Origin: CAYSCZ01 sp051155775
Lineage (GTDB): Bacteria; Bacteroidota; Bacteroidia; Cytophagales; Cyclobacteriaceae
Length of the DNA stretch: 64,000 nt
Assembly: GCA_051155775.1 (NCBI GenBank)
Contig: DAXETV010000016.1
Location: forward strand, 124,001 to 188,000
Direction: 5' to 3'
Under the pieces are notes generated by a model, which saw only the letters and a list, made by a program, of their open reading frames with translations, did not search any database and had not been told where the DNA came from. Shown piece after piece: positions 43,376 through 52,873 of this stretch. Position 1 is the first letter of the stretch; the number at the start of each line of letters is the position of its first letter. The translations under genes and the position numbers were made by a program.

Positions 43376-44037
43376 AGACACAAGAAATGAACTATTGGCA
43401 GCAGATTACATCATCGGTAAAAACTTTATTACTGGGCTTGAGGCTTACATTCAGACATCTGTCCCTGGCCAGAAAATCATGGAAACCTAAAGGTATAGAG
43501 GAAAAAAGCTATTTTGAAGAAAATGAAGGAATCTTCACAGTTCAATACCCCAGGGAAACCTTGCCGGTTCCTGACAATGCAAGGTACCGGCTTCACAATG
43601 AAATTGACGACTGCATTGTGTGCGATAAGTGTGCCAAGATATGCCCGGTTGATTGTATAGAGATAGAGCCTGTCAGGGCACCCGAAACCTTTGGAAACAC
43701 TTCTGATGGAACGCCTAAGCGCATACATGCGGCAAAGTTTGATATTGATATGGCCAAATGTTGTTTTTGTGGATTGTGTACAACAGTTTGTCCTACGGAG
43801 TGCCTGACCATGACAAAAGCATATGACTTTAGTGAGTATGACGTAAATGATCACACCTATGCATTTTCAGAAATGACCCCAATCGAGATATTAGAAAAGA
43901 AAAAACAGTGGGAAAAATACCAGGCGGAAAAAGCAGCAGCCAAGAAATTAAAAGCCGTAGAAAAAAATGAAGGGCCACCCACTGAGCAATCAAAAAAAAC
44001 TGCTTTCAATCCAAAAAAAGGAAACCCAAATAGATAA
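43372..44037 (+). CDS. nuoI: NADH-quinone oxidoreductase subunit I (two 4Fe-4S clusters)
   Basis: 221 aa with two ferredoxin motifs, CIVCDKCAKICP and CCFCGLCTTVCP, ligating clusters N6a and N6b on the electron path to quinone. A lysine/proline-rich C-terminal tail (about 185-221) extends it beyond E. coli NuoI (180 aa). It is coupled to nuoH by ATGA and precedes nuoJ by 3 nt. Confidence 0.96.
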   Translation: MKTQEMNYWQQITSSVKTLLLGLRLTFRHLSLARKSWKPKGIEEKSYFEENEGIFTVQYPRETLPVPDNARYRLHNEIDDCIVCDKCAKICPVDCIEIEPVRAPETFGNTSDGTPKRIHAAKFDIDMAKCCFCGLCTTVCPTECLTMTKAYDFSEYDVNDHTYAFSEMTPIEILEKKKQWEKYQAEKAAAKKLKAVEKNEGPPTEQSKKTAFNPKKGNPNR

Positions 44038-44040
44038 TTA

Positions 44041-44556
44041 ATGCTGTTTTATTTCTTTGCTGGTATAATTGTTTTGTCATGTTTTGCGCTGATCATAACC
44101 AGGAATGTTCTGCATTCTGTTTTTTTATTGCTATTAATCTTTCTTGCGGTATCAGGAATATATTTTTCTGTGGGTGCGGGCTTCGTTGGAGTAACTCAAA
44201 TAGTTGTTTATGTTGGTGGTATATTGATTTTTTTTGTGTTTGGGATAATGTTAACCACACGCTCGATAGGCTCTAAACTAATTGTGAAATCTAAAAATTT
44301 ATTTTTTGGAATCTCAGTGGGTATTTTACTTTTTTATTTGGTAGTAAGCTTGGTTTACCGGTCGGATTATCTTGATCAACTCAGCTTGTATCCCACAAAG
44401 AGTGATCCAAAAGAACTTTTATCCCACCTGGGGATATCTTTATTTACTAATTATCTGATAGCTTTTGAACTTACGGCGGTTATACTCTTAATTGCTTTAA
44501 TCGGAGCATCTTTTTTAGCAAACAAAAAATCAGGTACTCATTATGATAGGGATTGA
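44041..44556 (+). CDS. nuoJ: NADH-quinone oxidoreductase subunit J
   Basis: 171-aa membrane subunit with five TM helices. It has the VGVTQIVVYVGGILIFFVFGIM segment, which contains the pi-bulge helix TM3 of the subunit family. It overlaps nuoK by 14 nt. Confidence 0.93.
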   Translation: MLFYFFAGIIVLSCFALIITRNVLHSVFLLLLIFLAVSGIYFSVGAGFVGVTQIVVYVGGILIFFVFGIMLTTRSIGSKLIVKSKNLFFGISVGILLFYLVVSLVYRSDYLDQLSLYPTKSDPKELLSHLGISLFTNYLIAFELTAVILLIALIGASFLANKKSGTHYDRD

Positions 44557-44848
44557 AAAAATTGTGGTTTTAAGTGCTTTTCTGTTTTGTGTAGGCGTTT
44601 ATTTGATGCTGACCAAAAGAAATGCAATAATAATGCTGGTTGGCATAGAATTAATATTAAATGCCGCCAATCTAAATTTTATCGGTTTTAATCAATTTGA
44701 TCCGGGACAACAGGGGGTGGTATTTGCTGTATTTTTAATTGTCATTGCAGTAGCTGAGGTTTCTGTGGCTCTGGCTATTTTAATAAAAGTTTATTCCTAT
44801 TATAAAACGTCCGACCTGGATGAGCTTGACCTCCTTAAAGAACAGTAA
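44543..44848 (+). CDS. nuoK: NADH-quinone oxidoreductase subunit K
   Basis: 101 aa, three TM helices. Conserved glutamates in the proton path are visible in MLVGIELILNAANL and VIAVAEVSVALAIL. Normal length. The stop overlaps the nuoL ATG by one base. Confidence 0.95.
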   Translation: MIGIEKIVVLSAFLFCVGVYLMLTKRNAIIMLVGIELILNAANLNFIGFNQFDPGQQGVVFAVFLIVIAVAEVSVALAILIKVYSYYKTSDLDELDLLKEQ

Positions 44849-46935
44849 TGCCAACGGACATTTTGATTCTCTCCATATTATCCATTTTCCTGCCGCTTTT
44901 ATCCTTTGGTGTAGTTTGGTTATTTAAGTCAAAGAATTATTCAGCTTTGGCGGCTACAATTCTCTTGGGACTATCAATGATATCAAGCCTTTTGCTGTTT
45001 CTGGGTGTCTGGCCGGATACGTTTCATATGTTTTCAATGAATTGGTTTCAGGTAGGTTCTTCAATATTTAAGGCCGGTATTTATATCAATGGTATCTCGG
45101 TAATTATAGGGTTGATTATTAATCTCATTAGTTTTCTGGTTCATATTTTTTCCCTTGAATATATGGCTAATGATCCCGGTAAGAAGCGATACTTCTCATT
45201 TCTTGGATTATTTACTTTCTCCATGTTGGGGATAATTTTTGCCAATGGCTTAATTGTAATTTTCATATTTTGGGAATTAGTGGGGCTATCATCTTATTTA
45301 TTGATCGGATTTTGGTTCAAAAAGCATACGGCCAGTAGGGCAGCCCGGAAAGCATTCATCGTTAACAGGATCGGAGATGTTGGTTTATTGGTAGGTATTT
45401 TAATTATCTGGTCCCATTTCGGAACAACCGATTTATTTACGCTTCAACAAATCATTGAGCATGGCTCATTTTCTTCAGGTAATTTTGTCTTTGGGGAAAA
45501 CAAACAAATATCAACATTTTGGTTGCATGCATCAGCCATTGGACTTTTTTGCGGGGTCTTAGGCAAATCAGCGCAGTTCCCGCTGCAAGTTTGGTTGCCA
45601 GATGCTATGGAGGGGCCTACGCCGGTTTCTGCTTTGATCCATGCTGCAACCATGGTGGCAGCAGGTATCTATTTCCTCGGCAGGGTTTATTTTTTGATTC
45701 CATTTGATGTTCTTCCGGTAATTGCTACTATAGGAACCATTACTGCCTTTATGGGAGGGTATGCCGCCCTTATGCAAAATGATATCAAAAAAGTGCTCGC
45801 TTATTCAACCATTTCCCAACTTGGTTATATGGTTATTGGTGTAGGTGTAGGCGCTACTGACTCAGCGCTTTTTCATTTAATAACCCATGCATTCTTTAAA
45901 GCCTGCCTTTTTTTATGCGCCGGTTCTGTGATCCACTCACTCCATAAAACACAAGTTGAAAATTTTGATCCTCAGGATATGCGATTCATGGGAGGTATTA
46001 GAAAATATATGCCTGTAACTTTTGGGTGTTATCTGATATCAATGCTTGCTTTAAGCGGATTGCCTTTTTTTACGGGCTTTCTATCAAAAGATGCAATTAT
46101 CAATGCGTCATATGCCTGGGCAGTTCAGATGAGCAGTGTTTCTGAAAGTATATTTTATTACATCATTCCATTTTTGGCTTTATTTACAGTCTTTTTAACC
46201 GCTTTATACATGGGGAGGCAATTATTTCTGGTGTTTTTCGGGCAGTGGAGGCTTAAAAAGTTACACCACAATCTAATAATCTATCCTGTAGAAAATAATT
46301 TTAAAATTACTATTCCTTTATTACTTCTAGCCTTGGGGTGTTTTAGCATATCCTTTTCTTTTAATCCGTTTAATGCCTCTGATGGTTGGGTTTATGCTGG
46401 GTTATCAAATTTCTATGTTTTTCAAGCTCCTGGTCTTTTTTTAGAAAACCTTGACCATCAAGCACATTCTACGCACAATACAATATTGTTTATTTCCATA
46501 GTTTCCGCTGTATTAGGCCTGACATTGGCATTTTATTTATTTAAACCAGGAGGGAAGTTTGAAAAAGGTTATGTTCATTCACAGCAAATGAACTTTGTCA
46601 TGAGGTTATCTTTTAATAATTTTTATTTGGATTGGATTTATGAAAAAACATTTATAAGGGCTTTTAATACAGTTGCAGGGTTAAGTAACTGGCTGGATAA
46701 GGTTATCGATATATTTATAGATTCATTAGGATATTTTGTAGTTATAATTTCCTCGATCATTTCCTGGCTTGATGATAATTTAGTGGATGGCCTGGTAAGC
46801 TTTATGTCAAAATCGTTACATGGTATTGGCCAATTAACACGAAACATTCAAGCTAAGAGAATACAAGTGCAGCTTACCTGGAGCTTAATTGGTGTCATTT
46901 TTCTATTGTTCATTATTTTAGGCTTTCGTAACTAA
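44848..46935 (+). CDS. nuoL: NADH-quinone oxidoreductase subunit L
   Basis: 695 aa, longer than E. coli NuoL (613). It is an antiporter-like subunit with about 14-16 TM helices. Key sequences are IFIFWELVGLSSYLLIGFWF, LQVWLPDAMEGPTPVSALIHAATMV-type loop residues, and a long C-terminal region with the lateral helix (about 555-670). It pumps protons as the distal membrane-arm subunit. Stop overlaps the nuoM ATG by one base. Confidence 0.97.
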   Translation: MPTDILILSILSIFLPLLSFGVVWLFKSKNYSALAATILLGLSMISSLLLFLGVWPDTFHMFSMNWFQVGSSIFKAGIYINGISVIIGLIINLISFLVHIFSLEYMANDPGKKRYFSFLGLFTFSMLGIIFANGLIVIFIFWELVGLSSYLLIGFWFKKHTASRAARKAFIVNRIGDVGLLVGILIIWSHFGTTDLFTLQQIIEHGSFSSGNFVFGENKQISTFWLHASAIGLFCGVLGKSAQFPLQVWLPDAMEGPTPVSALIHAATMVAAGIYFLGRVYFLIPFDVLPVIATIGTITAFMGGYAALMQNDIKKVLAYSTISQLGYMVIGVGVGATDSALFHLITHAFFKACLFLCAGSVIHSLHKTQVENFDPQDMRFMGGIRKYMPVTFGCYLISMLALSGLPFFTGFLSKDAIINASYAWAVQMSSVSESIFYYIIPFLALFTVFLTALYMGRQLFLVFFGQWRLKKLHHNLIIYPVENNFKITIPLLLLALGCFSISFSFNPFNASDGWVYAGLSNFYVFQAPGLFLENLDHQAHSTHNTILFISIVSAVLGLTLAFYLFKPGGKFEKGYVHSQQMNFVMRLSFNNFYLDWIYEKTFIRAFNTVAGLSNWLDKVIDIFIDSLGYFVVIISSIISWLDDNLVDGLVSFMSKSLHGIGQLTRNIQAKRIQVQLTWSLIGVIFLLFIILGFRN

Positions 46936-48626
46936 TGGCAGATTATATTTTAACGCTTTTAATTTTTCTACCTTTTCTAGGCCTTATCTTTATATTGTTG
47001 ATACCCGGTGAAAAGGCAAAGCTTTATAAATGGATAGCCTTGACTGTTACCCTGGTACAATTGGTCATCAGTGGGGTCATATTTTTTTCATTTGATGCAA
47101 AATTTGAAAGGTCGTATCAATTTGTTGAGCAGGTTGATTGGATTTTTATCGAATTGGGTTCCCTGGGGAAGCTTTCTATCCAGTATTTCCTGGGAGTTGA
47201 CGGCATTAACCTTTTAATGGTATTGATTTCTGCTATTGTCTTGCTAATTGGTGTGCTTGCTTCCTGGAACATCACAAAATATTTGAAGGGTTATTTTTCG
47301 CTTTATATGATCCTCAGTACCAGTATATTTGGTAGTTTCCTGGCCCTTGATCTTTTCTTGTTCTATTTATTTTTTGAATTTATGCTGCTCCCGATGTATT
47401 TCCTGATCGGGGTGTGGGGAGGACCAAGAAAGGCGTATGCAGCCATTAAATTTTTCCTATACACCTTGCTTGGGTCTATTTTGATTTTAATTGTATTTAT
47501 TGGATTATACATTTCAGCTATTGATCCGGTAAAAACAGCAGAACTGGCCAGTTATTCAAATGTACCTGTTTCTGATATACAAGACCAGATTAAGAATCAG
47601 TTACTGGAAAAATCCGATTTGGTTCACACATTTAATCTTATACATCTTCAGGATGTCAGGAATTTTTTGCCGGGTAGTATCTTTTCACTTTCAGGTAGTT
47701 TTTTCGGGATGCATGCCCGATGGTTGGGTTTTTTATTATTATTTGCAGGCTTTGCCATAAAATTACCTGCTGTACCGGTTCATACATGGCTGCCAGATGC
47801 ACACGTTGAGGCCCCAACAGCCATATCTGTTGTGCTTGCCGGTGTACTTTTGAAAGTGGGGGGGTATGGTTTTTTTAGGTTTGCTTATGGCATTTTTCCT
47901 GATGGAGGCATTCATTACGCATGGTTGGTTGGGATACTAGGAGTCATAGCCATTATTTATGGCGGGTTAAGTGCTATGGGTCAAAAGGATATTAAGCGGT
48001 TGATTGCTTATTCATCGATATCACATATGGGATTTGTATCATTAGGAATAGCAGCACTAACTACAGAGGCGGTTTCCGGGGCTTTATTTCAATTGTTTAG
48101 CCATGGTATTATTTCTGCTGCTTTATTTGTTATTGCCGGGGTTATTTATAGTCGTACTGGTGACCGGTTAATTGAAAATTACAGTGGTCTGGCTGCTCAC
48201 CTCCCGGCTTACACATTGGTAGTGGTGATCACATTTTTTGCTTCTTTGGGATTACCGGGATTATCTGGTTTTATCGGTGAGATTCTGGTCTTCCTGGGAT
48301 CTTTCAAATCACAAACAGAGAATGGGTTGATCCCAGAAAGTTTTACCATCATTGCAGCTAGTGGGTTAGTGATCACAGCAGCTTATTATTTATGGACACT
48401 TCAGCGAATGTTTTTCGGGAAATATTGGGTGCGTGAAGAGGGTTGGATGAGTAAAATGAAGGATTTAACGGTTTTAGAAAAGATAATTTTTATTCCACTA
48501 ATTATTATGATGCTGGTATTCGGGATATTCCCGCAAATTCTTCTGGACCCCATAGCAATCAGCGTCAGTGAATTTATCCAGACTACATTACAAAGGGGTA
48601 ATCAATACCTAATGGGATATAAATAA
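46935..48626 (+). CDS. nuoM: NADH-quinone oxidoreductase subunit M
   Basis: 563-aa antiporter-like membrane subunit. Motifs are FFEFMLLPMYFLIGVWGG, VHTWLPDAHVEAPTAISV and LAYSSISHMGFV-like helix sequences with proton-path Glu and Lys residues. An inserted loop (about 200-240) without TM character precedes the helix FAIKLPAVPV. It sits between nuoL and nuoN with 5 nt to the latter. Confidence 0.96.
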   Translation: MADYILTLLIFLPFLGLIFILLIPGEKAKLYKWIALTVTLVQLVISGVIFFSFDAKFERSYQFVEQVDWIFIELGSLGKLSIQYFLGVDGINLLMVLISAIVLLIGVLASWNITKYLKGYFSLYMILSTSIFGSFLALDLFLFYLFFEFMLLPMYFLIGVWGGPRKAYAAIKFFLYTLLGSILILIVFIGLYISAIDPVKTAELASYSNVPVSDIQDQIKNQLLEKSDLVHTFNLIHLQDVRNFLPGSIFSLSGSFFGMHARWLGFLLLFAGFAIKLPAVPVHTWLPDAHVEAPTAISVVLAGVLLKVGGYGFFRFAYGIFPDGGIHYAWLVGILGVIAIIYGGLSAMGQKDIKRLIAYSSISHMGFVSLGIAALTTEAVSGALFQLFSHGIISAALFVIAGVIYSRTGDRLIENYSGLAAHLPAYTLVVVITFFASLGLPGLSGFIGEILVFLGSFKSQTENGLIPESFTIIAASGLVITAAYYLWTLQRMFFGKYWVREEGWMSKMKDLTVLEKIIFIPLIIMMLVFGIFPQILLDPIAISVSEFIQTTLQRGNQYLMGYK

Positions 48627-48631
48627 AAGAA

Positions 48632-50077
48632 ATGGAGGAGAAGTTATCATCAATCATTGAAAGCACTAAATTTCTTCAACCTGAGTTTGTCTTGGTTTTA
48701 GGTATAATCCTTTTGGTGGTATTAGACTTATTTGATGCTTACCCGGGCCCTAAACTCAAGATATTCACTTCAATTTTTGTGGGTCTTACTTCTTTTGGAA
48801 TGACTTTATATCAATGGTACCTGGATGAGCTTATTTTTTTTTCAGATACCCTTCAATTGAATAAATTGATCGTATTTTTTAAATTATTATTTATTGCCGG
48901 GTACTTGTTTTCTTTTTTGTTTACTTCAAAAAATATGGAAAACTGGTATTCAAAAGTTGAATACCATATTCTCCTGTTAGGATTGCTGCTTGGCACGCTT
49001 TTTATGGTTATGGCTAATAATTTTTTAGTCGTTTTCCTTGCCATAGAGTTGGTTTCACTTTCTTCATATTTACTAACTAATTTTCGTTTTCATAAGGAAT
49101 CTTATGAAGCTTCCATCAAATATCTACTCATAGGAGCTTTGGCTACCGCTTTTATGGCATATGGCATATCACTTATCTATGGAAGCAGTTTTTCTCTTGC
49201 TGTTGAACCAGATGACATTAAATCCCCTGAATTATTATTCATTGGTTATGGCATATTCCTATTTGGGTTGCTATTTAAAATTACGGCTGCGCCATTTCAT
49301 ATCTGGGCACCAAATGTTTATCAGCTAGCACCTATACCAATTGCTGCATTTTTTTCAGTAATCCCCAAGTTAGCCGGAATTGTAATCTTATATAAAATTA
49401 CCAGAGGATTTACAGGGAGTACATTTTTTGAAGAATGGCAATACTTACTTTCCATCCTGATCATTCTAACAATCACCATAGGGAACCTTTCTGCCTATTT
49501 TCAGAAAGATGCCAGAAGATTAATGGCTTATTCGTCAATTGCCCATTCTGGGTATTTGTTAATCGGTCTATTGGTTGTCAATGTGTTTGGTATTAAAAGT
49601 ATAGCTTTTTACGGAGCTATTTATCTGTTTATGAATTTCACGGTATTTCTGATTATTAACATATTAGAAAATAAAGGATTTGATACCATTGAAGCATACG
49701 GTGGGTTGGGTAAACTATTGCCACTTGCCGGGATTGCCGTAGTTATTTCAATGATATCATTAACCGGTTTACCCCCTACAGCAGGGTTTACAGCGAAGCT
49801 TATGATCTTTTCATCACTCTGGGAGGAACTAAATGGCGAAACGGTCTTATTACTACCCATAGTATTTATTTTTGGATTATTAAATACAGTCGTTTCCCTT
49901 TTCTTCTATTTGAAAATACCTTTTTCAATGTTTTTTCGACTTACTCCCTCAGAAGATATTAATGGCCCTCTTACATCATTTGAGATTATTTCTATAATTA
50001 CCTTATGCTTACCTCTTTTGGTTTTATTCGTAAAACCAGAAATTATAATGAATATTATTGCGAATTTTACAGTATGA
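48632..50077 (+). CDS. nuoN: NADH-quinone oxidoreductase subunit N
   Basis: 481-aa antiporter-like subunit with 13-14 TM helices. It shows FLAIELVSLSSYLL, AAPFHIWAPNVYQLAPIP and MAYSSIAHSGYLLIG. It is the last nuo gene of the run. A PurF-like gene starts 14 nt later, so the transcript probably continues. Confidence 0.96.
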   Translation: MEEKLSSIIESTKFLQPEFVLVLGIILLVVLDLFDAYPGPKLKIFTSIFVGLTSFGMTLYQWYLDELIFFSDTLQLNKLIVFFKLLFIAGYLFSFLFTSKNMENWYSKVEYHILLLGLLLGTLFMVMANNFLVVFLAIELVSLSSYLLTNFRFHKESYEASIKYLLIGALATAFMAYGISLIYGSSFSLAVEPDDIKSPELLFIGYGIFLFGLLFKITAAPFHIWAPNVYQLAPIPIAAFFSVIPKLAGIVILYKITRGFTGSTFFEEWQYLLSILIILTITIGNLSAYFQKDARRLMAYSSIAHSGYLLIGLLVVNVFGIKSIAFYGAIYLFMNFTVFLIINILENKGFDTIEAYGGLGKLLPLAGIAVVISMISLTGLPPTAGFTAKLMIFSSLWEELNGETVLLLPIVFIFGLLNTVVSLFFYLKIPFSMFFRLTPSEDINGPLTSFEIISIITLCLPLLVLFVKPEIIMNIIANFTV

Positions 50078-50091
50078 TATAATTATTTCTG

Positions 50092-51978
50092 ATGAGTGAC
50101 CCAATAAAACATGAATGCGGCATTGCTTTAATGAGGCTCAGGAAACCGATGCAGTACTATATTGATAAATATTCAACCCCTACTTATGCTGTGAATAAAA
50201 TGTACCTGCTCATGCAAAAGCAGCATAACAGGGGACAGGATGGCATGGGTATCGCAAACATAAAAATTGGTGTCAATCCAGGCACAAGGTATATCAGCAG
50301 GTACCGTAGTATTGAATCTCAGCCTATTGAGGATATTTTTAGGAAAATCGGTAAAAAATTCAAGAAAGCTCAAAAAGAAAGTGGAAGCGAATACTATAAT
50401 GCTAAGTGGTTAAAAGAGCATACCGCTTTTACCGGGGAAGTGTGGATGGGACATTTAAGATATGGTACCCATGGTAAGAATGAAATAGAATCATGTCACC
50501 CTTTTCTCAGACAAAACAATTGGAGAAGCCGAAACCTGGTTATCGCAGGAAACTTCAACATGACTAACGTTGATGAGCTATTTGATAAACTGGTTCACCT
50601 TGGCCAACACCCCAAGGAAAAAGTGGATACCGTCACTGTAATGGAAAAAATTGGCCATTTCCTGGATGATGAGAATCAGAAAATTTTTGATAAATACAAG
50701 AAATATCTGTCTAATCCTGAAATAACCGAATTAATTGAGGAGGAGCTCGATTTATCTTCTGTACTAAAACGTGCCTGTAAAGATTTTGATGGAGGTTATG
50801 CCATGGTTGGTGTGGTAGGCCATGGGGCGTCTTTTGTTGCAAGGGATCCCTCTGGCATAAGACCTGCGTATTATTATTATGATGATGAATTTATAGTTGT
50901 CGCTTCTGAAAAACCGGCAATAAAAACTGCCTTCCAATGTGAATACGAGGATATAAAAGAGGTTAAGCCGGCACATGCTTTGGTCATCGACCGTAATGGT
51001 GATTTTTCTGAAAAACAATTTATAGATCCGTTACCTAAGCAGTCCTGCAGTTTTGAGCGAATATATTTTTCAAGAGGCACAGACCCCGACATTTACTCCG
51101 AAAGAAAGCTATTAGGGAAATATTTACTTCCTAAAGTTCTAAAGGCTATTGATTGCGACTTAAAGAATACAGTATTTTCTTATATCCCAAATACTGCAGA
51201 AACAGTTTTCTTGGGTATGATGAGGGGAATAGATGAATACCTGATAGCAAAAAGAAAAGATGTTATTCTTGATAATAAACCAAGCACGGAAAGCCTGGAG
51301 GAATTGCTTTCATTCCGCCCCCGTGTTGAAAAGCTAGTGCTGAAAGATGTGAAATTAAGAACGTTCATCACGGATGATGAGCATCGCGATGATCTGGTAG
51401 CCCATGTTTATGATACAACCTATGAGGTCATTAGAAAAGGAAAGGATACGCTGGTTGTAATTGATGACTCAATAGTAAGAGGAACAACTTTAGAGAAAAG
51501 TATCCTTACATTGCTAGATAAGCTCAGGCCAAAGAAAATAATCATTGTGTCCTCTGCACCACAAATAAGATACCCGGATTGTTATGGTATTGACATGAGT
51601 AAAATGAAAGATTTTATTGCTTTCCGTGCACTGTTGGCACTTCTGGAAGATACCGGTAAAGAATATTTATTGGATGAGGTCTTTGGGAAGTGTATAGATT
51701 CTTTAAATAGTGAAAATCCAGTTAATCACGTAAAGGAATTATATGATCAATTTGATGAAGAACAAATCTCTAGAAAGATATCAGAAATAGTTAAGCCAAA
51801 AGGTATGGGGGCAGAAGTACAGGTAGTGTATCAAACAGTTCAAAACTTGCATAAAGCTATACCAAACCATCACGGAGATTGGTATTTCACCGGAAAATAT
51901 CCAACCCCCGGCGGCAATAAAGTGGTTAATAAATCTTTTATTAACTTTATGAAAGGAGTGACGGTCAGGGCTTACTAA
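50092..51978 (+). CDS. Divergent amidophosphoribosyltransferase (long PurF homologue)
   Basis: 628 aa, about 130 more than classical PurF. The Ntn glutaminase keeps Cys9 (HECGIA) after an 8-residue leader that would need removal, Arg123 (HLRYGTHG), Asn154 (AGNFNMTN) and Asp179. The PRPP loop VVIDDSIVRGTT (455-466) is intact. Differences are an extra segment before the RYGTHG motif, loss of the canonical VPDS motif (here FSYIPNTAE), and a long C-terminus with GDWYFTGKYPTPGG. The same long form occurs across Bacteroidota. Whether it is the main purine-pathway enzyme or a paralogue cannot be told here. Confidence 0.8.
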   Translation: MSDPIKHECGIALMRLRKPMQYYIDKYSTPTYAVNKMYLLMQKQHNRGQDGMGIANIKIGVNPGTRYISRYRSIESQPIEDIFRKIGKKFKKAQKESGSEYYNAKWLKEHTAFTGEVWMGHLRYGTHGKNEIESCHPFLRQNNWRSRNLVIAGNFNMTNVDELFDKLVHLGQHPKEKVDTVTVMEKIGHFLDDENQKIFDKYKKYLSNPEITELIEEELDLSSVLKRACKDFDGGYAMVGVVGHGASFVARDPSGIRPAYYYYDDEFIVVASEKPAIKTAFQCEYEDIKEVKPAHALVIDRNGDFSEKQFIDPLPKQSCSFERIYFSRGTDPDIYSERKLLGKYLLPKVLKAIDCDLKNTVFSYIPNTAETVFLGMMRGIDEYLIAKRKDVILDNKPSTESLEELLSFRPRVEKLVLKDVKLRTFITDDEHRDDLVAHVYDTTYEVIRKGKDTLVVIDDSIVRGTTLEKSILTLLDKLRPKKIIIVSSAPQIRYPDCYGIDMSKMKDFIAFRALLALLEDTGKEYLLDEVFGKCIDSLNSENPVNHVKELYDQFDEEQISRKISEIVKPKGMGAEVQVVYQTVQNLHKAIPNHHGDWYFTGKYPTPGGNKVVNKSFINFMKGVTVRAY

Positions 51979-51981
51979 GCT

Positions 51982-52308
51982 TTACACAGCAAAACTCTCC
52001 CCGCAACCACAAGTCCTTGAAGCATTAGGATTAATAAATTGAAAGCCTTTACCATTAAGCCCATCCGAAAAATCCAATGTTGTGCCCAGCAGATAAAGCA
52101 TACTTTTCTTGTCTACTATAACTTTTACATCCCTATCCTCAAATACTTCGTCTGAATCCTGTACTTTATCATCGAAAAGTAAATCATACATCAGGCCCGA
52201 ACATCCACCGCCTTTTACGGCGACCCTAATATTAAAATCATCGGTATGGCCTTCTTCATTTCTTAATTCTGTGATTCTTTCTTTTGCCTTTTCGGTTACA
52301 TTTATCAT
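51982..52308 (-). CDS. HesB/IscA-type iron-sulfur assembly protein
   Basis: 108 aa. The A-type carrier fold has the three conserved cysteines in GGGCSGLMY and TCGCGESF. It transfers Fe-S clusters to client proteins, which in this neighbourhood could include NuoI and QueE (inference). It converges on the PurF-like gene with 3 nt between stops, and follows an unknown gene on the minus strand by 3 nt. Confidence 0.92.
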   Translation of the reverse strand: MINVTEKAKERITELRNEEGHTDDFNIRVAVKGGGCSGLMYDLLFDDKVQDSDEVFEDRDVKVIVDKKSMLYLLGTTLDFSDGLNGKGFQFINPNASRTCGCGESFAV

Positions 52309-52311
52309 AAT

Positions 52312-52719
52312 TTATGCAATTGGGTTTAATTCAATACTAAAAACCGTGATGGAGTTAATGTCCCTTCCATAATAAAGTTTATCCAGGGCGTCATATATAT
52401 TACTGGCTCTGAAATAGGATGTATTAAGATCATTAACTCCTTTAATCATCCATTGTACAGTATATGATTCTTCTTTGTCTTTAAAATCTGATACGTATTC
52501 ATAAAGTTTGTTTAAAGCGTCGATTTTATCAAAACCAAAAACGGATTTAAATAAAAACGATTGATTATGTCTTGGGTTTATAGTGATTAAATCAATTTTG
52601 ACCTTACCATCTATATACGAATATTCAAAAATGAATTCATTGCTTCTCAAACCTAAAAAACTTCTAATATCATTTTGTATTTTAGCGGACTCAATATGAA
52701 TATCTGATTTGGTCTCCAT
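52312..52719 (-). CDS. Conserved-looking protein of unknown function, co-transcribed with iscA-type gene
   Basis: 135 aa from ATG at 52719 (a GTG at 52743 would add eight residues). It is cytoplasmic and alpha/beta, with segments such as FIFEYSYIDGKVKIDLITI and YTVQWMIKGVNDLNTSYFRASNIYDALDKLYY. No known domain is recognised. Because it ends 3 nt before the Fe-S carrier gene on the same strand, the two probably share a transcript. Confidence 0.72.
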   Translation of the reverse strand: METKSDIHIESAKIQNDIRSFLGLRSNEFIFEYSYIDGKVKIDLITINPRHNQSFLFKSVFGFDKIDALNKLYEYVSDFKDKEESYTVQWMIKGVNDLNTSYFRASNIYDALDKLYYGRDINSITVFSIELNPIA

Positions 52720-52790
52720 GTACTGGAAATACGTTTTAATCACAAAAGTGATTTATTACCCTTTAAAATCTCATATAAATATTTAAACTA

Positions 52791-52798
52791 CAAAAATA
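52791..52798 (-). promoter_or_regulatory. -7 promoter element of the unknown gene and Fe-S carrier
   Basis: On the minus strand TATTTTTG fits TAnnTTTG, 47 nt before the GTG at 52743. The -33 region has no TTTG at 19-21 nt, so support is moderate. Confidence 0.35.
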
Positions 52799-52873
52799 AT
52801 CCATGGATGCCAATATATTTCTCTTCTGTCAGTCAAATGTTTCATATGAGTTTTACAATAATCAAAGTTGATA

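Noticed and set aside
43477..43854. 125-codon minus-strand frame in nuoI
   Set aside because: Shadow frame over two intact ferredoxin motifs on the plus strand.
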